This document shows positions 12,000-25,108 of a stretch of DNA of 64,000 bases, piece by piece. The position numbers were made by a program, and so were the translations under genes. The stretch covers positions 87,850 to 151,849 of the forward strand of contig NMRA01000535.1 of NCBI GenBank assembly GCA_002633005.1, in the 5' to 3' direction. A model generated the notes under the pieces. The model was not told where the DNA came from and made no database searches. It saw nothing but the letters and a program-made list of their open reading frames with translations. Numbering within the stretch: position 1 is the first letter of the stretch; the number at the start of each line of letters is the position of its first letter. This stretch comes from Phoronis australis. Taxonomy: Eukaryota > Phoronida > Phoronidae.

Positions 12000-12420
12000 C
12001 CGGTGGGCATTTGAAAACAGACTAGAATATGCCTTTTCTACTTCAGACGAATTGTATTTAACCAAAGTGGGTCAGTATTACAAAACACTGACATTCAAAT
12101 GCATGTCGCACGCAAAACCCATCAATACAACCGTGTGTGCACAAGTGAAACGGCTCAAGCTTGTCCCAACCGCTGATGTGCCACACCTGATTCGGGCCAC
12201 CGCCTTGAACCAACCTTCTCTGCCTCTGAAATTGCACTCCAACAGGGCCCAGGAAATTAAGCACCTGGCGCACAATTTTCTTGTCAGATAATATTCCATT
12301 TACCTTGGTAATTTTGATGTGCATGGCGATAACCATGATTTTCTCCTGTTACTACTACGTCTCATGCGACAACGTCACAAGCAGCACCAGCTATGTTGTT
12401 TGTTGCTTTGCCTACTTGTG
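12000..12420 (-). pseudogene. Relic of a DDE integrase-type transposase
   Basis: On the minus strand a broken frame gives peptides typical of the integrase core domain of a large animal transposon family whose proteins read GPN..WH.DGYDKL..(F/Y)G..IHG.IDGFSR. Here one sees GPNQVWHISGWDKLEPF and THGCIDGF, preceded by an LxFLxPxGVxxxRxRRL segment and an HGYR-like start. At least two frameshifts break it (near 12345 and 12125), and the usual Asp in the WH.DG motif is Ser, so it is dead. The family is probably the IS3EU/Ginger type; I cannot decide without a database. Confidence 0.6.
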
Positions 12421-13079
12421 CCTCGGCTTCTTAAGATGCGCCTCAGTGTTTTAATCTGCCGGTGTAGTCAAGATTCTTTTGCAACAACAATAGAATTTTC
12501 AAGTGCTTGCATCCAAGATTACGGTACTCTTCAATCAAGTCATTCCTGCTTCTTTGAGCAACTCGTGGAAGGTAATCAAATATTCTAGACATTGTGCAAA
12601 TAACTTGTGACGTTTTCAACCCGGTTGAAAATGTTCTTTTTTCTTTAAGTCGGCACCATAGACATCATAATAACGTGATGTCCATGGTTGGCACTTACTT
12701 TGACCTCGTTATCAAGTTTCTTTTACGTACAGCCACACATTGAGCAAAATTATCTCGAGATCTTGACACAATTACGTCGGGGATCTCCAGAAACAGTGAT
12801 CATTAAAAAATAAACACGCGATGTCATCTTTGGGCCACGGTATGTATTGTGGAAATTTTAACAAGAGGTGAACAGCTAACTCAACCAATATCAGTGACAG
12901 AAAAAAAGACTGTATTGGGGAAAACAAATGCAAATACGGGACTTAGGTCAAAGGTCTATATAACCATCCACATATATTAAATCTTGGAAAGCTGTTAGAA
13001 ATTTAAAGCTCGGAAGTCAGCACAAATTTTGAACGAATTTTTGGGGAACTAATGCTAATACTGATTCTCAAAATTAATG
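12421..13079. other. Non-coding, nothing recognised
   Basis: Contains one degenerate ATCTCGAGATC dyad near 12750; otherwise no feature. Confidence 0.45.
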
Positions 13080-14040
13080 AAAATTACCGTTAATGAAAAT
13101 CCGTCTAAAACCTCGAAAGATACGAAGACGAACGTAAAAAATTGCCATTGGAAACCACAGTGGACCAGAATGCAATTGCAAAATTTCAAAAACATCTCGA
13201 AATGGATGTAGGAGATACAACCGTTGACGCGAAAAAAATGTAACTGGGAAGCACCGAAGTACTTGAACCCGTCTGAAAATCCGCGCCAGTCATAGTCTTG
13301 TCAGCAGGAACACATTTACCAATGGTCATAATGATCCTCTGCGCGGCTTGGCACAGATAAAGAAGCAGAAGACAAATAACAGTTGACTCGAAAATAATTA
13401 AAATGGTTACTAGCTGGTGCAGAATACGTCGATTGGATCAAAAAGTGAAAAGGTGCTGCCGCTTTGTGATGGAAACTTGTTTGCAAAATTTCATGAGAAA
13501 GTATCAATGAACTTTGAAGTTTCAGAGACAAACGTAAAATTGAAACTGCCACTAGATAGCGTACCTGCAGATGGACTGGTCTGAAACTCGTCGTCATCTG
13601 TTGCCATCTCCATAGGAGCACATCTGCTAAAGGAGATACACCCGTACAGGCAACAAAAATTACCACAAGGGGCGCCAGAATAGCCAAACACGCCCGAAAA
13701 TAAACGTCAGCGTCCGTCTTCTCATCAGCATCACATCTTCCAATTTTAATGATCCTTCAAGCGGTTTAGTGGATGGAGAGGGGGGGGGCGTTAAAAACGT
13801 ACTAAACATTTTAAATTGGACATCGCGTGAAGTAGAATACAAATGAGATAGAAACCTATTTGAAAAATTTCATGATAACAAAAACAGCTTCTATACGTTA
13901 AATCTATCCCAAAGCCTTAACCGGTAGTCGTCTTTTCAATAGAAACCTATACTAAATTTCATAAAGGTGCTTCAAAGATACAGAAGACAACGACAGGCAC
14001 ATCGGTACTTGGATTCGTTCAAATGTTGTTCCTTACCAAA
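13080..14040. repeat. Diverged copy of the GCCACTAGG satellite-like block
   Basis: Phrases such as GAAAATCCGTCTAAAACCTC, ACGTAAAAAATTGCCA, GGAGATACA and GACTCGAAAATAATTAAAAT follow the same order as the A-B-C units inside the elements at 48589-49685 and 55513-58145. It is strongly mutated, and neither element end is recognisable, so this is an old copy. Open frames on it are not genes. Confidence 0.65.
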
Positions 14041-14384
14041 TTCAAAGATCTGAAACTAGACAGACCAACAACCGTGGGAGAACATATTTTGGCGACTGGG
14101 CATGTCGTCCACCCAGGATCCTAGCCAAGGAACAAAATTGGTATACTCGTAAGCTCAAAGAGCCCATAAACATCAACAGTCAGCGCCCCCTCTTGAACCG
14201 AGACAGAGGACTCCACCTACCCCCGTGTACGCCAGCATTCTTAACGAGCGTAAGGCGGGAAATCCCTCATTCATCAACAAAGACCTGGCGGACCAGGTCG
14301 AAACGTCTGCCAACAGCCAAGCACGTCTCTAAGTAAGTGAACATTTTATATACAATGCCTCTAGAGACCAATGACGAACCTATT

Positions 14385-15020
14385 CTCCAGGATCCCTACA
14401 ACATGTCCTGTCCAGTTGCAGGGTGGCCCTGGCAGAGGGGAAGTATACTTGGCGTCACAACAAGGTCCTTAAGGAAATTTCCCACACACTAAACCTAGAG
14501 AGAAGAACCAAGTGGAAGGTAGTGAAGAAGTTTAACGACTTTACGGCAGCTGGCTGCAAGAGGGGTATCAGGAACACACGAGGAATCTTATCTATGTCTA
14601 ATGATTGATACGTGGAGGCAGATTTGGGGAAACAAGCAGATTCCCTTCCCATATAGCTTCCGACGTCTGTAAGACCTGACATTATTTTGTGCTCAGATAC
14701 GGCGAAGGTGGTAGTCTTGGTGGAGTTAACTGTGCCATGGGAAACCAGGATACAGGAAGTCAAGGAGAGGAAAGCATTGAAGCACAGCGCGCTGAGCCAT
14801 GTATGCTCGAGGAATGGATGGAGGTGCTTCTGTTTACCAGTTGAGGTAGGAGCTAGAGGTTATGCGGCATCAAGCATGTGGAGGATGCCTCGGATGCTGG
14901 GAATTTCAAATCAAGGAAGTCTATGATGAAGTCGGTGTCAGCCAAAGCGGAATCGGCATCATCATGGTTGTAGTTACAGAAGATCAAACAGTGGCAGAAT
15001 CCCCGTCAAACCGGAGCCTG
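14385..15020 (+). pseudogene. LINE C-terminal fragment (endonuclease-like region)
   Basis: One plus-strand frame reads a CRVALAEGKYTWRHNKVL segment, then after two in-frame stops (14606 and 14654) SVRPDIILCSDTAKVVVLVE and LTVPWE, then PVEVGARGY and MLGIS, and a frameshift before the end near 15020. A Cys/His-rich start followed by RPD...VELTVPWE resembles the C-terminal restriction-like endonuclease region of LINE proteins of the R2/NeSL type; the class is inferred. No reverse transcriptase region is readable upstream, so the copy is 5'-truncated and dead. Confidence 0.6.
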
Positions 15021-18000
15021 ATCAACTTCCGGGGCCTGGCGTTGGAGCGTGTTCAAGTTTAAGGCCGAAACATGCTGTGAAGACGTCATCTTGCTGATGA
15101 TTGACGGGGCAGCAGAGAAACATCGTCTGTTTAAAATAAGTTTTAAGTTCGTCAAATTCACTCTCTAAGTCTTCGTAACTTACAAAATCACTACTATCCG
15201 CCATTGCATATATTCTGTCGACCAATCAACGTCTTCCTCTGATGACATCACGTGGCGGGAAACCAAAAAATCATTAATTTTTCTTTAATTCAAAATTCCT
15301 CAATTATGCGCACATGCCAAATTTTGAGTGGGGTTTTGCTCCGGCGGCAGGGCGTTACACTTTGACCGCGGGGTTCGATTCCGCGCTGAGACTGATCTCA
15401 GAACTGAAGGTCACTTTTAGCCTGTAATGAAATTTGATGCATTGCGTTTTTCGTTCATGGATGTATTGATATGTATTTGGGATAAAATGTGACTATTTTA
15501 GTCATGAATTTTAAATCACCTACTTATTATTAATGTTTAACTATACGTACGCTGGAGTCACAAGCATTGGTTCCTGCATTGGGCTCGATCGATATTGAGC
15601 AAAGCAACTACGTGTCGGAGATGTATTTTGAAGTTTCAAACCGATAAATACCACTGAACTCATGTGTCAACGAGGGATTGATGACTGTAACGTAACATTC
15701 CTAGATATAAAACATTCTACATTATATATGATGTAAGCTCATTTCTAACGGTGCTTTGACCGTAGGAAAGTAGAGACGATTTAAAAGGGCAGGAGCCTTT
15801 CTGAATTTGGTTTCTTTGTTGTAATTGTTGGACTTCACGAAGTTCGTGGACTGGTATAAATGCCTGCGAATCTGAGATGTAAGCAATGACGGGACAGACA
15901 AAAAATGAGTATTGGTTTAAAGTCGTCCAACCTGTGTCCAGGTAATTAAAAATAGTATAAATAGCATTGTCTGCTGCAACGCCCTATTCGTGTCAGTATC
16001 CGCGAATCTGAGATTGAATACAAAAATGGAAGTAAACAGACTCAAAGAGAAATTTGGAAATGCAGTATTTTCATGTTAAGAGTATTTCTTTCCTTTGCTA
16101 AGAAGCAAAATAGGATTTGCTATTAGCGGAATTTTTAATTGTCAGTTAGTAGAGTAGCAGTGAAATATCCTTTCAAGCAATGTCACTGGTGGATTATTTC
16201 ACAGATGATCAAGATGAATCATTTGTCTACGATCAAAACGTGAAGGGGCACCTTTTAATCAAACCTAGGCGGAATTACGGGGTGGGGCGAGGCGGAATAT
16301 GGGGGTGGGGCGCATGGGCTGAACCCGATTCCCCCCCTCGGTAGATACGACTGAAATACGTAACGTCGACGATACGCCGTATTTAGGGCTTACGAGAACA
16401 ACTTGACTTTGAAACGTGGTGCCANCCCCCCCCTCCCCTTCCACTTTCGACGTCCTATAAATACACCATCAGTTATGTACATCTACTATTGTTTTGATTC
16501 CCACCATTGGTTTTTGCCAGGTAAACAATCTAGGACTAAGTAATTAACAGTTAAACAATAATCAATATCCTTGTGGGAAGTTTTGAACTGAAGTCTTGAC
16601 AGCCAATTACGGCCTACTCGTGCACATGTCAACGACTTAAAATGACACCAGTTGTCATTTATGGAATCAGGCTTCAGTGCTGGCACTTGCTAACTGCCTT
16701 CATTTTGTGATAACTCAAACCTGTTGCATGGAAATGATATCGGGTCACAAGTTTCCAAGGTCTCTAAACATACATACATACAGGAAGACATCTTCCCGAT
16801 ACGTGTACAGTTTGAAAATAATCTGTCAATCTGAACAATAAGTGTTGCTTGCAGGTAATGTTTAAAAGTGTACCACAGATGCGCTGCACATTCAAAGTAC
16901 AGATCACATGCATGACAATCGCATCAGTATAGTTGGCAACAAGAGAAATGAGTAGCCGGAAGGCTGAGACTACCAAACAATGGAAAGACTGCCGAGATAA
17001 CTGCTTTCACTACACACCCGGTTAGGTTTGTAGGTTGCTTTCAGACCAATGGAGACCAATAAGAATGTGACGAAAACATATTCAGAAAACATGGAACCTT
17101 AGCCGGAGCAGGAAGTGCTACGTCGTGTGTCATGCCCACAACGTAACACACCCCAGGTTTCTCCTGTAAATTCTTCCCTTTCGCGCGGCTAGTCAAAACT
17201 ACCCATACCTCCAATGCAAACATCTGAGAAATAATAAGTCAGAGAGACAAAAATATCCGCCTGCAGTCAACTGCACGGCCGGCATACCTACCCCGTGGGA
17301 GAGCTCCGGCCGGGACAACAAAATAATGTAGCCTTCACCGAAATACCACTCATTTGGTTAGTTTCCTCATTAGACTTTTACTGAAACAACAAGAAGTGAG
17401 AGGACGAGCCTCGAGGAGGGAGGGAGAGAGAAAGAGTCAGTCAAATGAATTTAAGAAACTCGCATTATTTCTAACTGCAATAGACGTCATTGCTTGGTGA
17501 GAACACGATGACAATTTACCCCGGCCGACACAACACCAGTTTACGAGCTGTGACAGGCCGCCTCCATTGGTTAACATTGCACAGTTGGTTTTCCACACAA
17601 ACGAAAAGATAGTGCAATTGAAGCAAACAATTCCCGTCCTTCATACCTTTATCTCCGATCGCTTGGCACTAGCTGTAAATTCCATTTTTGTCGGTGTCAC
17701 GGAGTTCTACTCGTAAGCCTAGTTCTATCAACATCGCCCGACGAATTGTAAACTCTTATCCTTTATCCGTCTACGTTCGTTGACAAGCTGAAGTTGCCAC
17801 TGTTAATCGGGGTCGATCCCTGGTTCAACGTGAATAACTCACAAAGCAATAGACAATTAACTAACTTACGTTGCACAATATACCCGTGCAGTTCTCCTTC
17901 TTGAGTCGTCACCAGTGTTCAATGCAGACCTACTTGTGTATTCGGTCTCGATGAGTTTAATCACAACACTAAGTAGTAGAGGAGAACTTATTGAGTTATA

Positions 18001-21000
18001 TTGATTGGGTAATATTGGGTAACCCCATTCACACGCATTTATTGGTCTAAATCGTTTGAACAATTAGCTGTGGGCTAATATGGTGCCCGGTGTCGAAGAT
18101 GTACGTGTCTCCATGTTGTGATAATCTGTCGCCCGAACAATGCAGTGGCTTCACTGCAGTTCGAAGTTTACTAGTAAATATAGCTCATGCCGTGGTGTAC
18201 AGGAGACGGTAATTCGAAATTGGCACATACGGTATAGTTTACTGAGTTTTGCTCCTAACAAGTTGCAGGTGTTCAAACTTATAGTTACACAGGATAGCAA
18301 CACCAATTCTCACACCACAAACCGCACTGTTAGACATTTTGAGCCATTATGGACTAGAATCATTAGACGCCAGGACAAAATTTCAGGCTCAATGATCATG
18401 TTATTAAATGATTCGGTTAGAGTGAAACAAAGCAGTTATTCGCTGGCTATATGGGCAATTTTAAACACTGTGTAATATAACTGTCCATCTCACACCTAAC
18501 TGCCTAAATCGCACAATATACATCATGCCCCTCAAAATGTATACACCGGTATATCGATTACGTAACAACCCCCAGTGGTTACCCTAGTGATTAAGCGCAA
18601 ACTAAAATTTACTAATATAACAGTGGTTATTCTTCTAATCCAAGTTCAAGAGGGCAACGTTCTGAACGTCAAATAACTTAGAATGACATTCCGATATTAC
18701 TTGAGGGAATTTTTATTATACCTTCAACAATGAAGGCAACAGAGAATTAGAGTGCTGAGTGGATGCTTGTACATAGCGTCCAATAAATATCTTTAACGAA
18801 TACTAAACACCTTTGGAACTTTTGAAAGTTTCAAATGCTACTACAAATCAAATGAGACCACGTAACATAGCTTGAAGCCTTGACATTAAATGATTCGCTG
18901 TAGTCCTCAAAAACCATAAACAATTACAGGAACCGCGTGTCTCTTATCCAACACTGAGATTGCTAATCGGCTGTTTTGTCAACTTTGCAATCTCTTATTT
19001 GCGAGGCGAGGATTATTCGGCTGTAAAATAATCTTCCACATTGAATCATGGGAACTGTTTTGACACATTGAGATTTTTAACTGAATTATCACCGTCTCTC
19101 GTGCGAGTTAATTACAGAGTAGCTCTTTGTATTATCCGTTTAAACAAGTGACCGGCGATTCACCAGGAGAACTTTTTACAAAACATAGGATGTTCCCTGA
19201 AACTTAACGAGGCCAGTATTTCGCTTTGTAAAATTACCTTAAAAGCCAGCACGTTCTTTGAAAACTGCCCAATGTTTTGCACCCAGGTACCTGATAACAA
19301 AAAGGTTTACGATTTTACCGGTAGATGGCACACGTTTCTAGACAAAGAACCAATTTGTACTGACCTCTAGTAATTACAAAAGGGAACTGCGCAAATTTTA
19401 AACAGGTTTTCCGTAAAACGCCCTTAATTTTGTCATGACTGTAACAGCCAAACATTGCAAAGAAAATATGTTTTAAAGCAACCATGTCGGGGTACAAAAT
19501 GCGAGTCTCTACATCAAAACCTAACGGTACATTCCACTGACCAAGTGTTCGTTTTATCAAACTCCGATTGTAACAAAGACGTAGCCACGTTGGTGTATAC
19601 GTGAAGCTGCCTTTTTATTTTTTTTAAAGCGACTGACTTACTACAGGGAAATTACCAGTTAATCCAAAACACATTTTTGAGATAGCTGTTTGACGGGATA
19701 TAGACTTCTTGAAGTTATTAGTTTTGACCAGAGTTATAAAACAACAAAATCCATTGTGATTTTGTGATTTTATTACAAAACGCCAATTCAATTTCGCCGT
19801 TGTCTGCTAGACATTTGCTGAAATCGAGACCCGTGTACCTTATCATACGCTAAGAAGAATCCCTCGCTGGTTCTCTGCGTGTCCACTAGGGGGTAGAGAA
19901 AACGCAGGTATCATTGTACACCCACAGTACTATGAATGGTAGCACTGTCACATACATGTTGTTTAACATGGCTTCTCGTTGGTTAATGTAATGAAACGAC
20001 GTCATAACATTCAGTCATTCCTATTGGTTGAAAACTGGGAACCCCTCTCAGTTTACTGTTACGCAGTATGGCGAACACCTTTGACTTGGATAGTTGCAAA
20101 ACGGGCAATGATCGAAGTAAACAAAATGAAGGAAACTCCGATCAAGTGGTTTAAGCCCAAACAAGTACAGTGCACAAAGGCATGTACAAGTGGACACCAC
20201 GTGATCGGTATACTTCTGACCATGGCATGCCCATTGATGCCCACACACGGTGAATTCCGTGTGTCGTTCATCATGTTTCCAGAGGGCCGCTTTTGAGTAT
20301 AGGTGGCGCTGTGTCAGAGGGTAGTATCATTTCAGCCTCGTCCCCAAGCCTCAAGATTGTGCTGATCGCATTAGCCATTTATAAGGCTTGGTTATGGGAA
20401 ATGAAATGTGGCAGAATTCTGACACATTTTTACGGAAATCGCCGGAATATCATGAGTAAAATAAAATTATATCAATTTTGAAATTTTCTGCAGTATAATA
20501 TAAAACTGAAAACTAACGATATATTGCACCAATTTAAGTCCAGATTATTGCAAAAATGATGATTTCGATTCGAAAACAGATTATTTTCTGTTTTATTATC
20601 AATAAAAAAGAGTTGAAAATAAGTACGCCAACAACCTTTATTTCAAAAAATTAACCAAAAACAATTCCACTCGACCGCTAACTTCTGTAAAATTCCTTTT
20701 TTGTCTTGCCGAGAATGTCCTATAGTAAGGTCCGCCTTCACGATCCACGCTAGCGAATTGTGTGGAGAGTTTGAGCGTCTCAGACAAGATAGAACTAAAA
20801 GCCAGTTTGATGAAACGGGAGAGATTCTGCGAACCCAGCGTGTTTTTCTGAAGTAAAGCTTAACCGCAAAATTAATACGGCATGAATACTTGTGGAGGCG
20901 CCCTTAAAGTCGCCATTACGATAGGAAAAGTTGATTTCACCTCTTTACATGTGATTACTTGCGGCAGAAGCGATGGCATATGTTCATCAGACAGTTTTCA

Positions 21001-21708
21001 TGAACAGTGCATAGGAATTATCCACTAGTTAGTACTTAGAGATACCAGTGGTCGCATTTGAAATATCGCAATTTCGAGCGTCATCTTCAGATCTATTTTG
21101 CAGTTCGCTCACATTTTTGTCTGAGGTTGGGTAAAAGTTGATAATTATACGCCACGCATTGCATTGTCAAATGCAGTTGGTATTAGCCTTTCTGATATAG
21201 GCTTACTCGCTCTCAAAACGAACTCGTCAGGTCATTTTCAAAAAGTTTTGCATTCATTAGGTAAAGGACGAATTTGTACACAGCATTTTGTAATTTGCCT
21301 GTCTATCGCCCATGTTTTTGATAGTTGATCAAAGCTTCTAAAATCATCTGAGAATAATTTGGCCATTATATTACTATTACTTCTGTTTGTGGAGAAAGTA
21401 CGTGTGGCAATCATGTTATTGTGGTCATTTTAACACAGTTATGAACAATGGAGAACTCGAGACATTGTAAAGTCTATGAAAGCTGTACTCGAGTCGAACT
21501 TGGAAATTATTTTTGACACTTATCGTACTACTTTGAAAGGTCACCGCAATCGGTTTCACTGCCGGAAAACCGCATTGATTTTAGGATTTCAGGGTTGACT
21601 TTAAGTTCGTTGTTAAGTTGTTCGCTTTTGCAAGAGGTTTAAAACAGAGAAGTGTGTTCTATTTTGAGATTTTGTTGTCAATCGCCGATTCTTAAAAAAG
21701 GATTCCAG
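15021..21708. other. Long gene-poor stretch
   Basis: No coding exon is supported in 6.7 kb. There is one ambiguous base at 16425 in a C-rich run. A tRNA-like B-box (GGTTCGATTCC near 15373) occurs without a convincing tRNA fold. 19730-19960 resembles 23745-23960 (shared AAAATCCATTGTG and a GTC.GC(T)AG..ATT.GCTGAAAT block), suggesting an old dispersed repeat. A 60-codon minus-strand frame from the ATG at 15204 has CCAAT-like and CACGTG motifs upstream but no other support. Confidence 0.45.
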
Positions 21709-21743
21709 TCAGAGTTAACTGAAATCATTTCAGTTAACTCTGA
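21709..21743. repeat. 35-bp near-perfect palindrome
   Basis: TCAGAGTTAACTGAAAT, one C, then the exact reverse complement. Arms of 17 bp with a 1-nt centre could extrude as a cruciform or hairpin. Confidence 0.95.
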
Positions 21744-21963
21744 CCGTGGCGGCGATTTCACTCACCTGTTTCGACTTCCGCTCGACACGTTGCTACGCTT
21801 ACACCGCTTGACAAAATTAATTTTTTCTCCCACTTGAGGAAACCACTAGGTCTATGATAGTTTTCTTTAATAAAAAATACAAAAATCACCTGAACCCTTT
21901 TTACTTTTATTGATGCTTTGAACAAAAGGTGGTAAAAAGAGGCACAAGGGTTGATTGTTCTTG

Positions 21964-22228
21964 ACGACCTCTAACTCGTCTACTGCTTGAGAACCTCAAC
22001 TTGTATAGTACGTCTTGAGAACCTCTAACTTGTATATTGCTTGAGAACCTCTAACTTGTATATTGCTTGAGAACCTCTAACTTGTATATTGCTTGAGAAC
22101 CTCTAACTTGTATATTGCTTGAGAACCTCTAACTCGTCACTATACTGCTTGAGAACCTCTGGCTCTTAAACTGCTTGAGAACTTTTAACTCGTATACTGT
22201 TTGAGAACTTCTGACTCGTATACTGCTT
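21964..22228. repeat. 26-bp minisatellite, about ten copies
   Basis: Unit GCTTGAGAACCTCTAACTTG plus TATATT. The middle copies are nearly identical, the edges diverged. Confidence 0.95.
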
Positions 22229-24792
22229 TGATACAATTTCTTAGACCATAAAAGCAGTGAACATGGGCTTGCGTAAAATTATATTTTTTACTAAATTCAT
22301 TATGTGTAAAGAAATGTCCAGACTCATCCAGCCAATCCGAAATGAATCGCATGCCTTCATTGTTCCGAACTGAATTTATAGTGGGCTTCCACCTGTATTT
22401 GTACGAGAATTTAACCAGATTGGAAACAGTAAGACGGAATTTTGCTCTATATTTGAGTGAAATTTATACAAATAAAAGTTGTGCTGAAAACTTCACTTCA
22501 AATTGATTTTTTGTTCAATATGATAGTTATAAGTTTAAATAAAAAGATCATCACAGACTTACAATAAACCAGCCTTTTAGAAATTTTTAAAATTACTTTT
22601 CATACAGATTTATTTGTTCAACAATCTTCATACCTATGTTACTTTTAAAGATTTTATAATGGAAGCAACATAAACCATTTTTAACACCCTTCAAAGCAAT
22701 TTAGGATAATAGTTTCGCGAACAATTTAATCCACCTTGTTATTACATATAAATAAAAAACATTTTTTCATTTTTTGGATATTTTTCCTGGTGATGGTAGA
22801 CTTAAGAAAAGATGCGTCAACTTTGGTAAGAAGAGTGACTTTGCAATACAAAAACTGAAAGTCTTCTCCTTCACCAAAGGTTCACCATTTTCTTACTTGG
22901 AGTTTTTCATCAAAATACAGACTCAGAATTTCATTTAAATTTACACTAAAATTTACTCCCAAAGTGGTAAAAATGTAATCTGACCATATTAGATAGTTCA
23001 ATTTAGCCATACATAGTTTCATAATACCTATCCAAGTAAAGCTAGTTTTTTCAATATTAGGTTTAAGACCAGATATTTTGCATAGTGATCAAGCAAATCC
23101 AGGATTTCAAAGAAATTTTTTGAATCCATGAAGTAAGATGGTAGTATCATCTGCACAATTTCCGATCATAAAATACAATGTCTCTTAGAGATTTAGGAAG
23201 ATGCGATATTTTAGTCACCTGCTCTGGCTGTTTCAACTCCATTACGACCCGGTATTATCACATGCATTTAATTTTGTTCAGCGAAAAACTAATTTTTGGG
23301 TCCAAAAATGTCTTTGGAAAAACACGCTTCCGTTGGATTATTTCCTCTACTTTTCCAATATATAAACATCATAACGTGTTACACGATTGGCGTTGTCTGA
23401 CATGAAGTAATTCCGTTGAAATTTGCTCATTTTATTCATGCTTCGCTCTCACGGATTGTTTGGCATTAATGCAAACTAGAGGTAACTGTGTTCGAGTAGT
23501 ATGCTGCTTTACGTGGAAGTCTGGTAAATCAGTGTGTGCATTTGATGAACCCAGAGTTAAGACTACCTTCGTTACCGAGAATCAATTTTTTTAAATTAAA
23601 ATGAAGCAGAAAAGGCATCTCTCACAAACCATGGAGTTTTCTTGTACGCGTTGGTCATTTGCGAGTTTTCCATCACTATGCAATCTCTGCACATAATCAG
23701 TTAAATGGCCGAAAGCCGTCTTGATACTGTTAGCTTGGACCAGCGGTATGAAATCAAAAAAAATCCATTGTGTTATAGGATTTTATCAAAAATTGCTAGT
23801 CTGCGTTAGTCATTCGCTGAAATAAGGACAGTAATTTCAATCGCTTAGTACTCAGCCACTTATCGAGTTGGTTGTGAGTTCGAGTCTACGTTACTGAAGC
23901 GGCTGATAGCAGAAAACCGCTGTTTGCGCCACCTAGAGTTGAATAATATGCAGATGTATGTCCAATGAATGCACGTGTGTTATGAAGTTATCTTTACGCT
24001 TGTACCAAGAACTGTCTGGCGTTTAACATCTGAGATCTGTTTCTCGAAGGATCCATAGCCAGCAGTTGATGTTTTGTCCGCCGGGTTTTGACTTAAGCCT
24101 GATTTCGTGAATTGGGCTGAGCCATCCGTAGACTGATTCTTAGGAAAAAGTGAAAATAGAGTAAACTCTTCGGGGAATAACTCCCCCCGCCGCCATATAG
24201 TCATTACGACGTTTGCATTCTATCGTAGTTAGCCTCTTAACAAAGGCCTTAGGCAGCAACAATTGTTCACTTGCAGATGTGTTGAGACTGGTGCTTCCAC
24301 TGCACTAACTGGACGGATTACTGGGCTCAACTCAATATTACATGTTATTGGTCAATCTCACAAAGGCTCCTGAATTTCCATTCCATTTGTCATCAACTAC
24401 AGATAGACGGCTTCAATAGGCAGTGAAAATAAGTTCCCAGTTGTCAGTGGGGAAACTGAAGCCTTTTCGCATCGCTTAATTACCATCACAGCAAAATAGG
24501 ATTTTATTGACGAGTGCGCGTATTTAGCAATACGGCAACATTGTCGGTAAAAGTTCATACTTTCTGAAAGTACAAAACCTTTAGATGTTTGATTTTTGAC
24601 TTTTTACGTGACCGTGTCTTTTTAGTAAAATTTACCAAAAAAAAAAGAAAACCACAATTATCAATAGCATCGACAACAAAATCGATTTTTATTTGATTTA
24701 AATGTTCAAGATAAGATCTCAAAAATCCTGTTACAGTTTTCTAGAACATCATTTCATCGTTTTATGCAACTAATAAGTGTTCTCCTCAAAAT
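22229..24792. other. Non-coding, possible old SINE-like repeat
   Basis: No exon supported. 23745-23960 shares blocks with 19730-19960 and contains GAGTTCGAGTC, a B-box-like motif, so a tRNA-derived SINE relic is possible. Most of 22300-23150 is AT-rich with no recognisable feature. Confidence 0.4.
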
Positions 24793-25108
24793 CAAAGTCC
24801 TACACTTTGATACCCTCATGCAAATACTTTGACACCTCTCATGCAAAGTACTATACTTTAATACCCCTCATGCAAAGTCCTATACTTTGATACCCCTCAT
24901 GCAAAGTCCTATACTTTGATACCCCTCACGCAAAGTCCTATACTTTGATACCCCTCATGCAAAGTCCTATACTTTGATACCCTCCACGCAAAGTCCTATA
25001 CTTTGATACCCCTCATGCAAAGTCTTATACTTTGATACCCCTCATGCAAAGTCCTATACTCTGATACCCCTCATGCAAAGTCCTATACTTTAATACCCCT
25101 TATGCAAA
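24793..25108. repeat. 29-bp minisatellite, about eleven copies
   Basis: Unit TCATGCAAAGTCCTATACTT plus TGATACCCC, with very few changes between copies. Confidence 0.95.

Noticed and set aside
15022-15204. 60-codon minus frame from ATG 15204 with CCAAT- and CACGTG-like motifs upstream
   Set aside because: Short, no homology, no donor; promoter-like motifs alone are weak evidence.
15340-15390. tRNA gene suggested by GGTTCGATTCC
   Set aside because: No matching acceptor stem, D-arm or anticodon arm could be drawn; at most a SINE relic.
23980-24204. 74-codon minus frame with ATG and a possible GTACAAG donor
   Set aside because: Length at chance level and no recognisable partner exon or homology.
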